A DNA stretch of 64,000 nucleotides from Marinisporobacter sp. GTDB taxonomy: Bacteria; Bacillota; Clostridia; Peptostreptococcales; Thermotaleaceae. The stretch lies in contig JAOARP010000031.1 in assembly GCA_025210525.1 (NCBI GenBank), positions 62,001-126,000 on the forward strand, written 5' to 3'. Made by a program: the position numbers and the translations under genes. Below, piece after piece: positions 33,445-42,516 of this stretch. Numbering within the stretch: the stretch's first letter is position 1; each line of letters opens with the position of its first letter. The notes beneath the pieces are model-generated. The model saw only the letters and a program-made list of their open reading frames with translations. It was not told the DNA's origin and searched no databases.

Positions 33445-36222
33445 CATAATCCCCTTCTTTTTCTTTTCTCTGAAGAAAACAATCCCTATGCATATAAATA
33501 ACATAATCCATAAAGAGGGTTCATCCATCTCCGTCAAATCTCCTATATGAATTGGCTTTTTCCTTGCTAAAATTTGTTTTTGCTTTTCTAGCATAACTTT
33601 TTCTTGAGCTTCATTTTCAAGAACAATAAAAGAAGTCATAGGATTCATCACACCAAACATGATACTCCCTTTTACAAGACCTAAAGATTTTTCATAATAT
33701 TTTTCTGGATGAAGGATATATCCCATATACATCCCTTGAAGAGCTAAACCCCTCTCCCACTTGGAATTTTTCATGTTTTCCATATTTATCTCTAATCCCT
33801 CATCTAAAAGAACTACACTATCTTCTATATCTGATAAATAGAGTATTTTCTCATTTTTATTTTTCCAAGCTAAAACTGGTATTTTCTCTACTTCATTTAT
33901 AACTTCTTCCCTATTGAATCCCGTATCCCCTTTTACTTTCCCATCTTTATTTAATTCATAATAATATACCCCTTCTGGACAAGCAAAAGAAAATTCATCC
34001 ATATGTTCTTCCCCTATAGCATGATCTATATCATCTGTAACAACCATAATCACAGGACGTTCACTACTCCCCTTTATATAGTTTTCATAAAGGATTCTCT
34101 TTACCGTGTACTCTAAAAAGAATCCACCTTTTACATCTACATATTTTAAATCTTCTTCCCAATCCTCATCATAGGGAATCTTTTTTTCTTCAAAATTTAA
34201 AGGGACGATTTCCTTTACATCCTCTTCAATATGGTGCTTCTTAATATAATCCTTAACCCTTTTGATATACCCGTTTATTCTCCCCTTATTTCCTTGTGAA
34301 TAATCTAGTACAAAATAATATTTTTCCTTCCTTATTGTTTTTTCCAACTTTTCCTTTGCTTCCTTTGGAATATAGGCAACCCCTTCACCTATTAGAATCT
34401 CTTTTTTGTTTAATATATTCTTATTATCATCCTTCAAATCGATCTTATGTCCATCTATGTTAAGGGTAATAGGTTTTTGATGAAGAATTTCTATTCCTGT
34501 TTTTCTTATTTCTCTTCCACTAAAAGGAAATATTTTAAAAGATATCTGATTGTTTCCTATATCTGTTAAAATTCCTGGATCTCTCTTTATTTTTTTTGCA
34601 TTTTCATAAATCCAATTGGCAGCTCTTTTATCTGCAATTAAACCATATTTTTTTTCATCTCCTACATATAAATAATAATTGCTAATGTAACTTCCCTTAG
34701 GAAGCTTAAAAATCGTGCCATATTCTTCTTGATAGAAACTTTTATTTTTTATTTCCAAATCAATCCAGCTTTTTAATGCTTTTTCTTTTTCATCATATAC
34801 AGTTTCTGTTTTTATATCTTTAATAAATACATTCTCATTGCTATTTTGTACTTGTGACTCATCTCTTATATGAATATCTGATTTTCCTAAAAATATTTCC
34901 TCTAGCCTCTTTATTTTCTCATTCGATATAGATAATCCATCTAATACATATTCATAATAAAGAGATGTTAAATAAGGAATATCCGTAGTAGAAATATCCA
35001 TTTTATTTCTCTTATTTCCTTTCATATATTTTATATTTTTTAAAGATCTCTCTATACCTACTGTATCTATATATACTTCCTTCTTCTCTTCATAGCTTCT
35101 TTGATAGGTAAAGGTTAGCGCTTTATCTAAATTTTCTTTATCATTTTTGATGGTCATCATTATAAATGATGGAATTGTTATGACCCCTATAAGAAATAAG
35201 CTAATTAATATCTTCTTTTCATAAAAAGTTTTCAAATAATGATAATCTATCCATAAAGATTGTACATGAAGAAACATTAAAACAAGTGGCGCAACCATCA
35301 ACATCCCTAATCCAAAAACAATCATTCCTATAAGGGAAAATGGTAATAAAGGAAGAAAAACGATAAAAAAGTAAAAAGTAAAAACAAAGGTAATACTTTT
35401 AAGACTCCACAAAAAAAGTCTGATTCTTTTATTCTCTTTATGAGGAATTAACATCAAACTCCCTGTAATGACAGCTACTACATAAAAGGAAACATGTGAA
35501 AAATCTCCAAATATATTCCCTAATCCTTGATTCAAAGATAATCCTACAAGGGATGCTAAAAGATTCAAACCCGCTAAATTCTTCTGCCATAAATCAGATT
35601 TTCTTTTTAAAATCCTATACAGAATTCGTATAAATAGAAAGAAAAAAATGACTATACTCACAACAAATATGATGGGCATCATTCTCTCTAAAAGATGTAA
35701 AGGAGAAAAACGACCACTAAAAGCCCATATATTTATAAATATATACCAAAATGCAGGAATCCCTATGATATAACCAACATCCTTTGAATTACTACCAATT
35801 TTCATCTTCTCTACAGTAAAATGTACTATTATTAGCATTGTATGAACAAGTATTGGCATAATAAGTGTTAAAATTGTCATATCTGGTTTTATCCCTAAAA
35901 ACATATAGTCTGGAATACTAGAAGGAATAATCTCTTCCCCTTTGTAAAGATATATTCCTAAAAACAAAGTATATATGCTAAACATAAAAAGAGCACATAA
36001 AGGATGTATATCTTTCTTGTTCATCCAATTAATGATATTCCATAATGTAAATAAGACATATGCACCCCCTAAATAAATAGATAACATTTTCCAGTATTCA
36101 ATACTACTTTCAGGTAATTCTGAACCAATCAATCTAAATATTTTAGAAAATAATATAAAAATAAGGATTTGCGGAAGGGTCAATGTAATCAATATAAAAT
36201 AAGGTTTATAAATTTTATTCAT
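33430..36222 (-). CDS. MSEP-CTERM-type exosortase substrate with N-terminal membrane domain and VIT/vWA-like region
   Basis: The 930-residue protein has about ten membrane segments in residues 1-350, a VIT domain at about 465-600 (EEYGTIFKLPKGSYISNYYL, RAANWIYE, RDPGIL, FKIFPFSGREIR) and a vWA-like start (YYFVLDYSQGN) with later VVTDDIDHA. The C-terminus is a sorting signal: MDEP at 899-902, a hydrophobic stretch 904-917 (LWIMLFICIGIVFF) and a basic tail (REKKKKGIMKKVR). This matches the family I recall as MSEP-CTERM proteins, always found beside exosortase K. Its ATG overlaps the exosortase stop by 8 nt. The cellular role is unknown. Confidence 0.82.
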   Translation of the reverse strand: MNKIYKPYFILITLTLPQILIFILFSKIFRLIGSELPESSIEYWKMLSIYLGGAYVLFTLWNIINWMNKKDIHPLCALFMFSIYTLFLGIYLYKGEEIIPSSIPDYMFLGIKPDMTILTLIMPILVHTMLIIVHFTVEKMKIGSNSKDVGYIIGIPAFWYIFINIWAFSGRFSPLHLLERMMPIIFVVSIVIFFFLFIRILYRILKRKSDLWQKNLAGLNLLASLVGLSLNQGLGNIFGDFSHVSFYVVAVITGSLMLIPHKENKRIRLFLWSLKSITFVFTFYFFIVFLPLLPFSLIGMIVFGLGMLMVAPLVLMFLHVQSLWIDYHYLKTFYEKKILISLFLIGVITIPSFIMMTIKNDKENLDKALTFTYQRSYEEKKEVYIDTVGIERSLKNIKYMKGNKRNKMDISTTDIPYLTSLYYEYVLDGLSISNEKIKRLEEIFLGKSDIHIRDESQVQNSNENVFIKDIKTETVYDEKEKALKSWIDLEIKNKSFYQEEYGTIFKLPKGSYISNYYLYVGDEKKYGLIADKRAANWIYENAKKIKRDPGILTDIGNNQISFKIFPFSGREIRKTGIEILHQKPITLNIDGHKIDLKDDNKNILNKKEILIGEGVAYIPKEAKEKLEKTIRKEKYYFVLDYSQGNKGRINGYIKRVKDYIKKHHIEEDVKEIVPLNFEEKKIPYDEDWEEDLKYVDVKGGFFLEYTVKRILYENYIKGSSERPVIMVVTDDIDHAIGEEHMDEFSFACPEGVYYYELNKDGKVKGDTGFNREEVINEVEKIPVLAWKNKNEKILYLSDIEDSVVLLDEGLEINMENMKNSKWERGLALQGMYMGYILHPEKYYEKSLGLVKGSIMFGVMNPMTSFIVLENEAQEKVMLEKQKQILARKKPIHIGDLTEMDEPSLWIMLFICIGIVFFREKKKKGIMKKVR

Positions 36223-36718
36223 GGATCATTTCTCCTTTTCTTAAGATCTTTGAAAATAAATAATAAGCAACCATTAAGTTTACAAAGTAAAAAATAACGC
36301 CAATAGATTGATGCATGAGTCTTTCATACCTCATAGGAAAAGTTAATGTATTTATCATCAAAGCTGTTCCTATAATCCTTGAAGCATTTGAAATGATCGT
36401 AATACAATATGAAGACATAAAAAAAATCAATAATGCAGGTAATTTATTTTGTATTTTAGAAAGAAAAGAAAAACTAATCATTAAAAATACCATAATAAAA
36501 AAATTCACCCCTGAACAGCCTCTGCTAATATGAATTTTCAGAGGTTCATTAATAAATCCAACTCCCTCATAATATTGAAAGGAAACCCCTAAAAACAATT
36601 CCACTAGCTTTGTTACGGGCTTTAGAATATATAGTAAATACTGAAAATCTCCATATTGGTAAATCATCTTTATACCAATAGCCATTCCTACAGCCAATAG
36701 GTAAAAAAGCACATTCAT
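36215..36718 (-). CDS. xrtK: Exosortase K-like membrane transpeptidase
   Basis: The 167-residue integral membrane protein has about five hydrophobic segments and the exosortase catalytic triad in order: Cys68 (ISRGCSGVNFF), Arg114 (SNASRIIG) and His136 (MHQSIGVIFY). Exosortases cut C-terminal PEP-CTERM-like signals and are mainly known from Gram-negative bacteria. The short form and the dedicated neighbour with an MDEP tail point to the exosortase K subfamily. It is translationally coupled to that substrate gene and sits behind a terminator that isolates it from the PAP2 gene upstream. Gene symbol by family analogy. Confidence 0.85.
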   Translation of the reverse strand: MNVLFYLLAVGMAIGIKMIYQYGDFQYLLYILKPVTKLVELFLGVSFQYYEGVGFINEPLKIHISRGCSGVNFFIMVFLMISFSFLSKIQNKLPALLIFFMSSYCITIISNASRIIGTALMINTLTFPMRYERLMHQSIGVIFYFVNLMVAYYLFSKILRKGEMIHE

Positions 36719-36825
36719 TTTTCCACCTCCATAATTTTACATTTATATTATACATAGTTTATTATCCTATTTCAATACTTTTTTATTGTTTTTCGATATT
36801 GTTTTGTTATTAAATGATAAAAAAC

Positions 36826-36862
36826 AAAAAGAAGAATTATCCGTTGATAATCCTTCTTTTTA
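36826..36862 (-). terminator. Intrinsic terminator after PAP2 gene
   Basis: AAAAAGAAGAATTATC pairs (one mismatch) with GATAATCCTTCTTTTT around CGTT. It separates the PAP2 gene from xrtK and has T-runs on the minus strand. Confidence 0.8.
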
Positions 36863-36921
36863 ATATTTTTTTCTCTTCTACCTAAATATTTATGCTCTTT
36901 AAATCATCTACAGTCCCTATT

Positions 36922-37626
36922 TTAATAAGACCTTACACCTTCTTTATTCTTACTCTTTTTTAATTCATATAGTTGTACACTCATGATACACCATATGATA
37001 GATATACCCCATCCGGCTATAATATCTGTTAAATAATGAACCCCTAAATAAGCTCTACTAATTCCTATTAATATCCCTAATAAAGCAAGACTCATACTGA
37101 AAATATATTTCCTTTTTTTATTTTGCACAGCTTTAAAAATAAAATATACACCTAATAAAGTAGCCGCCATACTCACCATAGCATGAGCACTAGGAAAGCT
37201 ATATCCCTTGGCTTCTACTAATCGAGTTACGAAGGGTCTAGGTCTTTTTACCATATACTTTATGAATGTATTTAAAATCCATACATATAAGATATTGCAA
37301 ATAAAAAACCTGCCACTTTTCTTTTCATAATATCTATCCAATGCAAGTGCTGTAATTAAAGTAATCATAATCATACTTGATGGATTTCCTATATAGGTGA
37401 GAAAAGTAAATAATCTTGTATAGTTCTCATTCCTTATCCCATTTACAAAGTTAATAACCTCTTGGTCCAAACTACCTACTCCATCCTTAAATGTAACTCT
37501 TATTGCTCCTAAAAAAAGAATTAATACTACAAAAGAGATTGCCCCCATTATATAAAATCTATAAACTTCTTTTTTTGAGTAATTTAACCCCTCATTTGAG
37601 GATTTGACTTTATTCAATTGATCCAC
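36922..37626 (-). CDS. PAP2-superfamily membrane phosphatase
   Basis: The 234-residue protein has six membrane segments and the three PAP2 motifs: KYMVKRPRP (about 127-135), YSFPSAHAM (about 146-154) and SRAYLGVHYLTDI (about 193-205), with the catalytic histidines in the second and third. Such enzymes remove phosphate from undecaprenyl-, phosphatidylglycerol- or phosphatidate-phosphates at the outer face of the membrane. Which lipid is used cannot be told. GGAG precedes the ATG. Confidence 0.9.
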   Translation of the reverse strand: MDQLNKVKSSNEGLNYSKKEVYRFYIMGAISFVVLILFLGAIRVTFKDGVGSLDQEVINFVNGIRNENYTRLFTFLTYIGNPSSMIMITLITALALDRYYEKKSGRFFICNILYVWILNTFIKYMVKRPRPFVTRLVEAKGYSFPSAHAMVSMAATLLGVYFIFKAVQNKKRKYIFSMSLALLGILIGISRAYLGVHYLTDIIAGWGISIIWCIMSVQLYELKKSKNKEGVRSY

Positions 37627-37798
37627 TCCCTACCTATAAAATCTCTCTAATTTTTTCAGACTACCTCAATTGTATCAATTTTTATTCATCTAGAAAAGTT
37701 TTAAATATATTCATTTTAATATTTTCTTTACTTTTTTCATGCTTTCAGGTTATACTATAAGCATAAGTTTAATTACTAAGCAAAAGTTGGTGATATTT

Positions 37799-38905
37799 AT
37801 GACTCTGAGAGAAAAAGAAATTTTAGATTTAATAAAAAAGCATCCTCTCATCTCTCAACAAGAATTAGCAGAAAGTTTGGGGATTACCCGTTCTTCTGTG
37901 GCAGTGCATATTACAAATTTGATGAAAAAAGGATATATTCTTGGAAAAGGCTATATCGTAAAAGAAGAAAATTATGTTGCTGTAATAGGAGGAACCAACA
38001 TAGATCTTCAAGGCTTTACAAATGGTCCTTTAAACTTTCATGATTCTAATCCTGGAAAAGTAAAAATGTCTCTTGGAGGTGTTGGTAGAAATATAGCCGA
38101 AAATCTAACCCTTTTAGATGTAGATACCAAGCTGATCTCCGCTGTAGGAGATGATTTATATGGCAAGAAGATTTTAGAAGAATGTAAGCTTTCTGGAATT
38201 CATACAGAGCATATTTTGTCTTTAAAAAATACACCTTCTTCTACCTATCTTTCTGTTTTAGATGAAAATGGAGATATGAAGGTAGCCATTGCAGCTATGG
38301 ATATTTTTGATAAAATCACCATTGATTTTATTAGAGAAAAAAGCCATATCATAAAAAACGCCCAATTAGTCGTTGTAGATACAAATATAAAAGAAGAAGT
38401 TCTTCATTATCTCCTAACAAATTTTAAAGAGGTGGATTTTTTCCTTGATCCAGTATCTACTACTAAAGCTACAAAGGTAAAAAACTTCATCGGGCATTTT
38501 CACACAATAAAACCGAATAAGCTAGAAGCTGAAATCCTTTCAGGCATAAAAATTGATACAAAAGAAGATTTAGAAAAAGCTTCTAACTTTTTCTTAAATA
38601 AAGGAGTTAAAAATATATTTATCAGTCTTGGAAAGGAAGGGGTATATTGTAGAGATGAATTGAATTCTTTTCTTTTATCTACTCCTCAAATCAAAGCCAT
38701 CAATGCAACAGGAGCTGGAGATGCATTTATGGCAGGACTTGTCTTTAGTCATTTGAATAATTTTTCTTTAGAAAATTGTGCTAAATTCTCAAGTTTTGCG
38801 TCCATCATTGCCCTCTCCCATGAGAGAACCATCAATCCAACCCTGTCCATAGAAAATATTCAAAAACTTTCAAAGGAGATGAATTTATGTTTAAACAATA
38901 TTTAG
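37799..38905 (+). CDS. psuK: Pseudouridine kinase with N-terminal helix-turn-helix (PfkB family)
   Basis: From ATG 37799 the protein is 368 residues. Residues 1-55 are a winged helix-turn-helix ([40 protein letters not shown]); the rest is a ribokinase/PfkB domain with [23 protein letters not shown] and the ATP/anion motif [13 protein letters not shown]. Its 3' end overlaps psuG by 19 nt, which makes pseudouridine the likely substrate: kinase then glycosidase releases uracil and ribose 5-phosphate. The HTH fusion is common in Firmicutes members. The ribosome site (GGTGA) is weak; an upstream start is less likely. Confidence 0.9.
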   Translation: MTLREKEILDLIKKHPLISQQELAESLGITRSSVAVHITNLMKKGYILGKGYIVKEENYVAVIGGTNIDLQGFTNGPLNFHDSNPGKVKMSLGGVGRNIAENLTLLDVDTKLISAVGDDLYGKKILEECKLSGIHTEHILSLKNTPSSTYLSVLDENGDMKVAIAAMDIFDKITIDFIREKSHIIKNAQLVVVDTNIKEEVLHYLLTNFKEVDFFLDPVSTTKATKVKNFIGHFHTIKPNKLEAEILSGIKIDTKEDLEKASNFFLNKGVKNIFISLGKEGVYCRDELNSFLLSTPQIKAINATGAGDAFMAGLVFSHLNNFSLENCAKFSSFASIIALSHERTINPTLSIENIQKLSKEMNLCLNNI

Positions 38906-39810
38906 ATATCCATCCAGAGGTAAAGAGCGCATTAGAGGAAGGTAAACCTGTCGTTGCATTAGAATCAACGATTATATCCCATGGTATGCCTTATCCTGAA
39001 AATATAAAAACTGCTAGAACCGTTGAAAATATTGTAAGAGAAAATGGCGCTATTCCTGCAACTATAGGGATTTTAAATGGAAGACTCAAGGTAGGACTAA
39101 ATGATGAAGAATTAGAATATATGGGAAAAGGAGACGATATTCTAAAAACAAGTAGACGCGATCTTCCTTTTATCATTGCTAAAGGACTAAACGGTGCAAC
39201 AACAGTAGCTTCTACTATGATCATTGCAGCTCTTGCTGGAATTAAAGTATTTGTTACAGGAGGAATCGGAGGCGTTCATAGAGAAGCCCAAGAAACCTTT
39301 GATATTTCAGCAGACCTAATGGAGCTTGCATCAACAAATGTAGCTGTTGTATGTGCAGGAGCTAAATCTATTTTGGATATCGGACTCACTTTAGAATACT
39401 TAGAAACTCATGGAGTTCCTGTTATTGGATTTGGTACGGAAGAATTCCCTGCATTCTTTACTAGAAAAAGTGGATTTGGTGTAGATTATCAAGTTGATTC
39501 TGAATTAGAATTAGCAAAAGCATTAAAGGCAAAATGGGATTTAAACTTAAAAGGTGGAATGGTTATAGGAAATCCAATTCCTAAAGAATATGAAATGGAT
39601 TATGAAATCATCACTACTGCCATAGAAAATGCTCTTCAAGAAGCAAAAGAAAAAGATATTAAGGGAAAAGAAACAACGCCTTTCCTTCTTTCAAAAATAA
39701 AAGCCATTACTGGCGGAAAAAGCTTAGCCTCAAATATTCAGCTTGTCTATAACAATGCGAAGGTAGGTTCAAGATTAGCAGTAGAACTTGCTAAATTAGA
39801 TAAAAAATAA
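38887..39810 (+). CDS. psuG: Pseudouridine-5'-phosphate glycosidase
   Basis: The 307-residue protein matches the PsuG family throughout: [65 protein letters not shown] and [10 protein letters not shown]. It cleaves pseudouridine 5'-phosphate to uracil and ribose 5-phosphate. GGAG lies 8 nt before the ATG, inside the psuK coding region. No transporter gene is adjacent, so the nucleoside source may be internal RNA turnover. Confidence 0.96.
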   Translation: MFKQYLDIHPEVKSALEEGKPVVALESTIISHGMPYPENIKTARTVENIVRENGAIPATIGILNGRLKVGLNDEELEYMGKGDDILKTSRRDLPFIIAKGLNGATTVASTMIIAALAGIKVFVTGGIGGVHREAQETFDISADLMELASTNVAVVCAGAKSILDIGLTLEYLETHGVPVIGFGTEEFPAFFTRKSGFGVDYQVDSELELAKALKAKWDLNLKGGMVIGNPIPKEYEMDYEIITTAIENALQEAKEKDIKGKETTPFLLSKIKAITGGKSLASNIQLVYNNAKVGSRLAVELAKLDKK

Positions 39811-39829
39811 ATCTAACTATTTTATGTAT

Positions 39830-39860
39830 AAAGGCTCCTAGTCAGGAGTCTTTTATTTTC
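39830..39860. terminator. Intrinsic terminator after psuG
   Basis: GGCTCCT-AGTC-AGGAGTC followed by TTTTATTTT on the plus strand; AT-rich on the other side too, so it may also end the small minus-strand ORF at 39887. Confidence 0.75.
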
Positions 39861-39886
39861 TATGCAACTCTAATTTTTTCCTATTC

Positions 39887-39973
39887 TTAATTTTGATTTA
39901 AAAGAAAAGGAGCTAAAATCCCTGCTAAAAATGGAATCACTAAAATAGATGCTATAATCGTATTTAATATCAT
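39887..39973 (-). CDS. Candidate 28-aa hydrophobic peptide
   Basis: ATG 39973 is preceded by AAAGGAG (10 nt) and by a TATAAT at 40015-40010, and the frame ends at TAA 39887. The product is almost entirely hydrophobic (MILNTIIASILVIPFLAGIL then APFLLNQN) with no charged residue, a single membrane helix with two internal prolines. It shares a terminator with psuG. It could be a type I toxin-like or regulatory micropeptide; I do not recognise a family, and a chance ORF cannot be excluded. Confidence 0.45.
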   Translation of the reverse strand: MILNTIIASILVIPFLAGILAPFLLNQN

Positions 39974-40192
39974 TTTTGATCATCTCCTTTGATGTTTTAT
40001 GTTGATTTTATTATACAAAAATCTCTTAAAATAAAACATCGATTAACCTTACAATCTATTGATTACACCTTACAGTTTTGTAATAAAGAATATCTATATG
40101 AAAATATGCTTTTAAAGATAAAAAGACAGCTATTTGCCGTCTATATTTATCTCACCAATATACATATCTTCACTTTTTCTAGATTCTAAACT

Positions 40193-40663
40193 TTATTTAA
40201 TATTATCTTTAAAAAGTATATCTCTTCCTTCATTAAAGCAGATTGAATACTTATCATACTCATCCATAATATTTTCTCTTTTAACTTTAATTTTTCTACT
40301 TGGAAATGGATTAGTCGCTTTCAGCATAGTTTTTTTTTGAATTTCCTTAATATCTTTCTTATATGTATGAATTTCTTTTTTTACCGTCCTAATACAACCT
40401 CTATCCTTCTTGTCAAGATCATCAAATTTTATTTTACCAAAAACTGCAACGAATCGCTCTTTTCCATATTCATTCTTCTTTATTTCTCCTACAATCTGAA
40501 TAACCTTTCCATTTCCATCTACTTCATAGATGTACTTTCCCTTTCGAATATATTTTCTAATTTCACTACTATTTTCTGACGCTGCTTCTCCATTCTCTTT
40601 CAAGCCTTTTCTTTTGAAAGCATATTGATTCATGGCTTGACCTAAATTTACCCTAGAAACCAA
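40193..40663 (-). CDS. Hypothetical basic protein, 156 aa
   Basis: Start at TTG 40663, which follows GGAGAAGGTGATAAT; ATG at residue 11 has no ribosome site. The product is rich in Lys, has no signal or membrane segment, and has a beta-like middle (KYIYEVDGNGKVIQIVGEI, then RFVAVFGKI). The C-terminal half is charged (KKEIHTYKKDIKEIQKKT). I do not recognise a family. It is monocistronic, between psuG and another unknown gene. Confidence 0.6.
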   Translation of the reverse strand: MVSRVNLGQAMNQYAFKRKGLKENGEAASENSSEIRKYIRKGKYIYEVDGNGKVIQIVGEIKKNEYGKERFVAVFGKIKFDDLDKKDRGCIRTVKKEIHTYKKDIKEIQKKTMLKATNPFPSRKIKVKRENIMDEYDKYSICFNEGRDILFKDNIK

Positions 40664-40772
40664 ATTATCACCTTCTCCTTATAATCTCTGTACTCTATTA
40701 TCGTCATAGGAAGGAATTTTTTTTATATTTTAATAAATTTATCCATCATCATACTATTTATTCAGCAAGCTA

Positions 40773-41477
40773 TCATAGATCTTTATTTTCTTCTTTTATC
40801 ATTTTAAATTTTTCCCCATCCCATTTTAAGTAAATATCATACTTTATTGTTTTGTTTTCAAAATCTTTATTCATCCAAGTATCTAGTGATACCCATATTG
40901 TTCCATCCTCATTAAGCCCATATAGAATCCGACAGCCATTATAGGTTGGACTCATTTGATCTTTCTCATCTAAAAAATCATTCACTTTTATCTCAGGTAA
41001 AATACCTTGTTCACGTTCTTCGCTTGACGCAATTATTTTTAGTTTATTCTTTTCTGCTTCAAAACTATACAAGTTTACCCAATTTTGTTGTGCAAAGGAT
41101 ATTTCTTTAGCTACTATAGGCTCATCATCTTTTTCCCCAACAAATTGTACCGTGTAAGAATGTCTCCCACAAACTTGTCCATCAATTTCAACATCTCCAA
41201 AAATTCTTATTTTTTTATCCGTTAATTCTACTATTTTTAGTGTTACTGCTGAATAAAATTCGTCTTTAGGTTTTAAAATCCTTTTAGCCAAAAGTTCTTC
41301 TTTTTCAGCTTGAGTCAATAAACCATCACACATAGGGTCATAATGAATTTCCAATAACATAAAATAATCTTCTATATCTTTAGCTTTTTCTTCATTTATT
41401 AAATGTACTTGATCTTTCTGAGTCCCTCCTATAAAAATCATCCCTACTATGAATATTCCTATCCATATTTTTTTCAT
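40773..41477 (-). CDS. Exported protein of unknown function, 234 aa
   Basis: The N-terminus MKKIWIGIFIVGMIFIGG is a signal peptide or anchor; no lipobox cysteine follows. The mature part has three cysteines (MCDGLL, GQVCGRH, NGCRILYG) and mixed beta-strand character with a repeated aromatic pattern at the end (TIWVSLDTWMN, YDIYLKWDGEKFKMI). The last segment resembles the WDGEKF ending seen in clostridial secreted proteins of unknown role. An RBS GGAG precedes the ATG. It is divergent from the triple-repeat protein gene. Confidence 0.68.
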   Translation of the reverse strand: MKKIWIGIFIVGMIFIGGTQKDQVHLINEEKAKDIEDYFMLLEIHYDPMCDGLLTQAEKEELLAKRILKPKDEFYSAVTLKIVELTDKKIRIFGDVEIDGQVCGRHSYTVQFVGEKDDEPIVAKEISFAQQNWVNLYSFEAEKNKLKIIASSEEREQGILPEIKVNDFLDEKDQMSPTYNGCRILYGLNEDGTIWVSLDTWMNKDFENKTIKYDIYLKWDGEKFKMIKEENKDL

Positions 41478-41601
41478 TTCTCCAACTCCTTTTCATTTTA
41501 AAATGATTATACTAAAATCCATAAAAAAACGGGTTACAAATAAGTAACAAATTTTTCATCTCATATCTTCTGATTTTATGAATCTTAAAAAACTTTTAAA
41601 A

Positions 41602-41644
41602 TACATACCGTGTACACATGAAGTACACATCTAATCTTTATAAT
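41602..41644 (+). promoter_or_regulatory. Three 11-bp-phased direct repeats before a -10 box (OmpR-type box)
   Basis: TACATAC (41602), TACACAT (41613) and TACACAT (41624) start exactly 11 bp apart; TATAAT (41639-41644) follows 8 bp after the last copy and no good -35 is present. This is the layout of promoters activated by OmpR/PhoB-family regulators, one of which is encoded at 42517. Confidence 0.65.
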
Positions 41645-41682
41645 GATCTTGTAAAGAAAAATAAAAATAGGAGGAATACAAA

Positions 41683-42378
41683 ATGAACAAAAAAATGAAA
41701 AAATTATTAACTTTATTTATGAGTGGGACCATTATCCTATCTAGCTTTATACCATCATTGGCAGCTGAAAAGAAGGAAGTGATAGAAGAGTTTTCTACCT
41801 TTAAGGAATTCATTCAAGAAATAAAAGACATAAAAAAAGATGACTTAAAAAAACTTGAAACCCTATATAATGATGCTATTTCTTTTGAAAAGCAAGAAAA
41901 ATTTACTGATGCTGATAAGCAATGGGATGTATTCGATGGTATTTTAGAAAAATATGATAATATCCCTTTTGATGAAATAGGACTAGAAGATCCTTCTTTT
42001 AAAGACTTCATTAAAGATTTAGATGTAACGTTAAAAAATGCAGATATACAAAAACTAGAAAAATTATATAATGATGCAATAGCTCTTGAAAAAAACAAAA
42101 AAATCACTGATGCAGACAAAAAGTGGCATGAATTTGATACACTACTAGATAAATATTGTGATTTTAAAGATATTTCTTTCGATGATTTTATGAAAGATTT
42201 TCAGGATTTGAAAATAAAAAAAGATGATTTGAAAGCTTTAAAAGAAATTTATAATAAAGCTATATCCTTTGAGAAAAATAAAAAGCTTACAAATGCCGAT
42301 GAACAATGGGATAAGTTTTTTAATATACTAGATAAATATGCTCCTGCTAAAACATGTTCCACAGCTGATGAATCATGA
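41683..42378 (+). CDS. Exported protein with three about 50-residue repeats
   Basis: The 231-residue protein has a signal peptide (LTLFMSGTIILSSFIPSLAA) and then three similar helical repeats. Each carries a (L)xxLYNDAISxEKxxKxTDADxxW core (YNDAISFEKQEKFTDADKQW; YNDAIALEKNKKITDADKKW; YNKAISFEKNKKLTNADEQW) followed by a FDxxLxKY segment. The repeats are acidic/basic and lack cysteines apart from one in the second repeat and one near the end. I do not recognise a named family. It lies directly upstream of a two-component system and its promoter has an OmpR-type box, so it is likely a target or accessory of that system. Confidence 0.75.
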   Translation: MNKKMKKLLTLFMSGTIILSSFIPSLAAEKKEVIEEFSTFKEFIQEIKDIKKDDLKKLETLYNDAISFEKQEKFTDADKQWDVFDGILEKYDNIPFDEIGLEDPSFKDFIKDLDVTLKNADIQKLEKLYNDAIALEKNKKITDADKKWHEFDTLLDKYCDFKDISFDDFMKDFQDLKIKKDDLKALKEIYNKAISFEKNKKLTNADEQWDKFFNILDKYAPAKTCSTADES

Positions 42379-42393
42379 AGTTTTTAAAGCAAA

Positions 42394-42440
42394 TGACATA
42401 GTTATGTCATGACCAACCCATAGTTTCTATGGGTTTTTCT
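42394..42440 (+). terminator. Terminator between repeat protein and response regulator
   Basis: A 7-bp hairpin TGACATA/TATGTCA is followed by AACCCATAG-TTT-CTATGGGTT and TTTC. The second is a classic intrinsic terminator. Confidence 0.8.
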
Positions 42441-42516
42441 ATCTTTTATTTCAAATAGATTATTTTATATATAATATGATAAGATAAATATAAACCCTTT
42501 CTAGGAGGTGGATCTT

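Noticed and set aside
39989-40189. 66-residue plus-strand ORF
   Set aside because: No ribosome site, random-looking composition, and it runs against the promoter of the 28-residue ORF.
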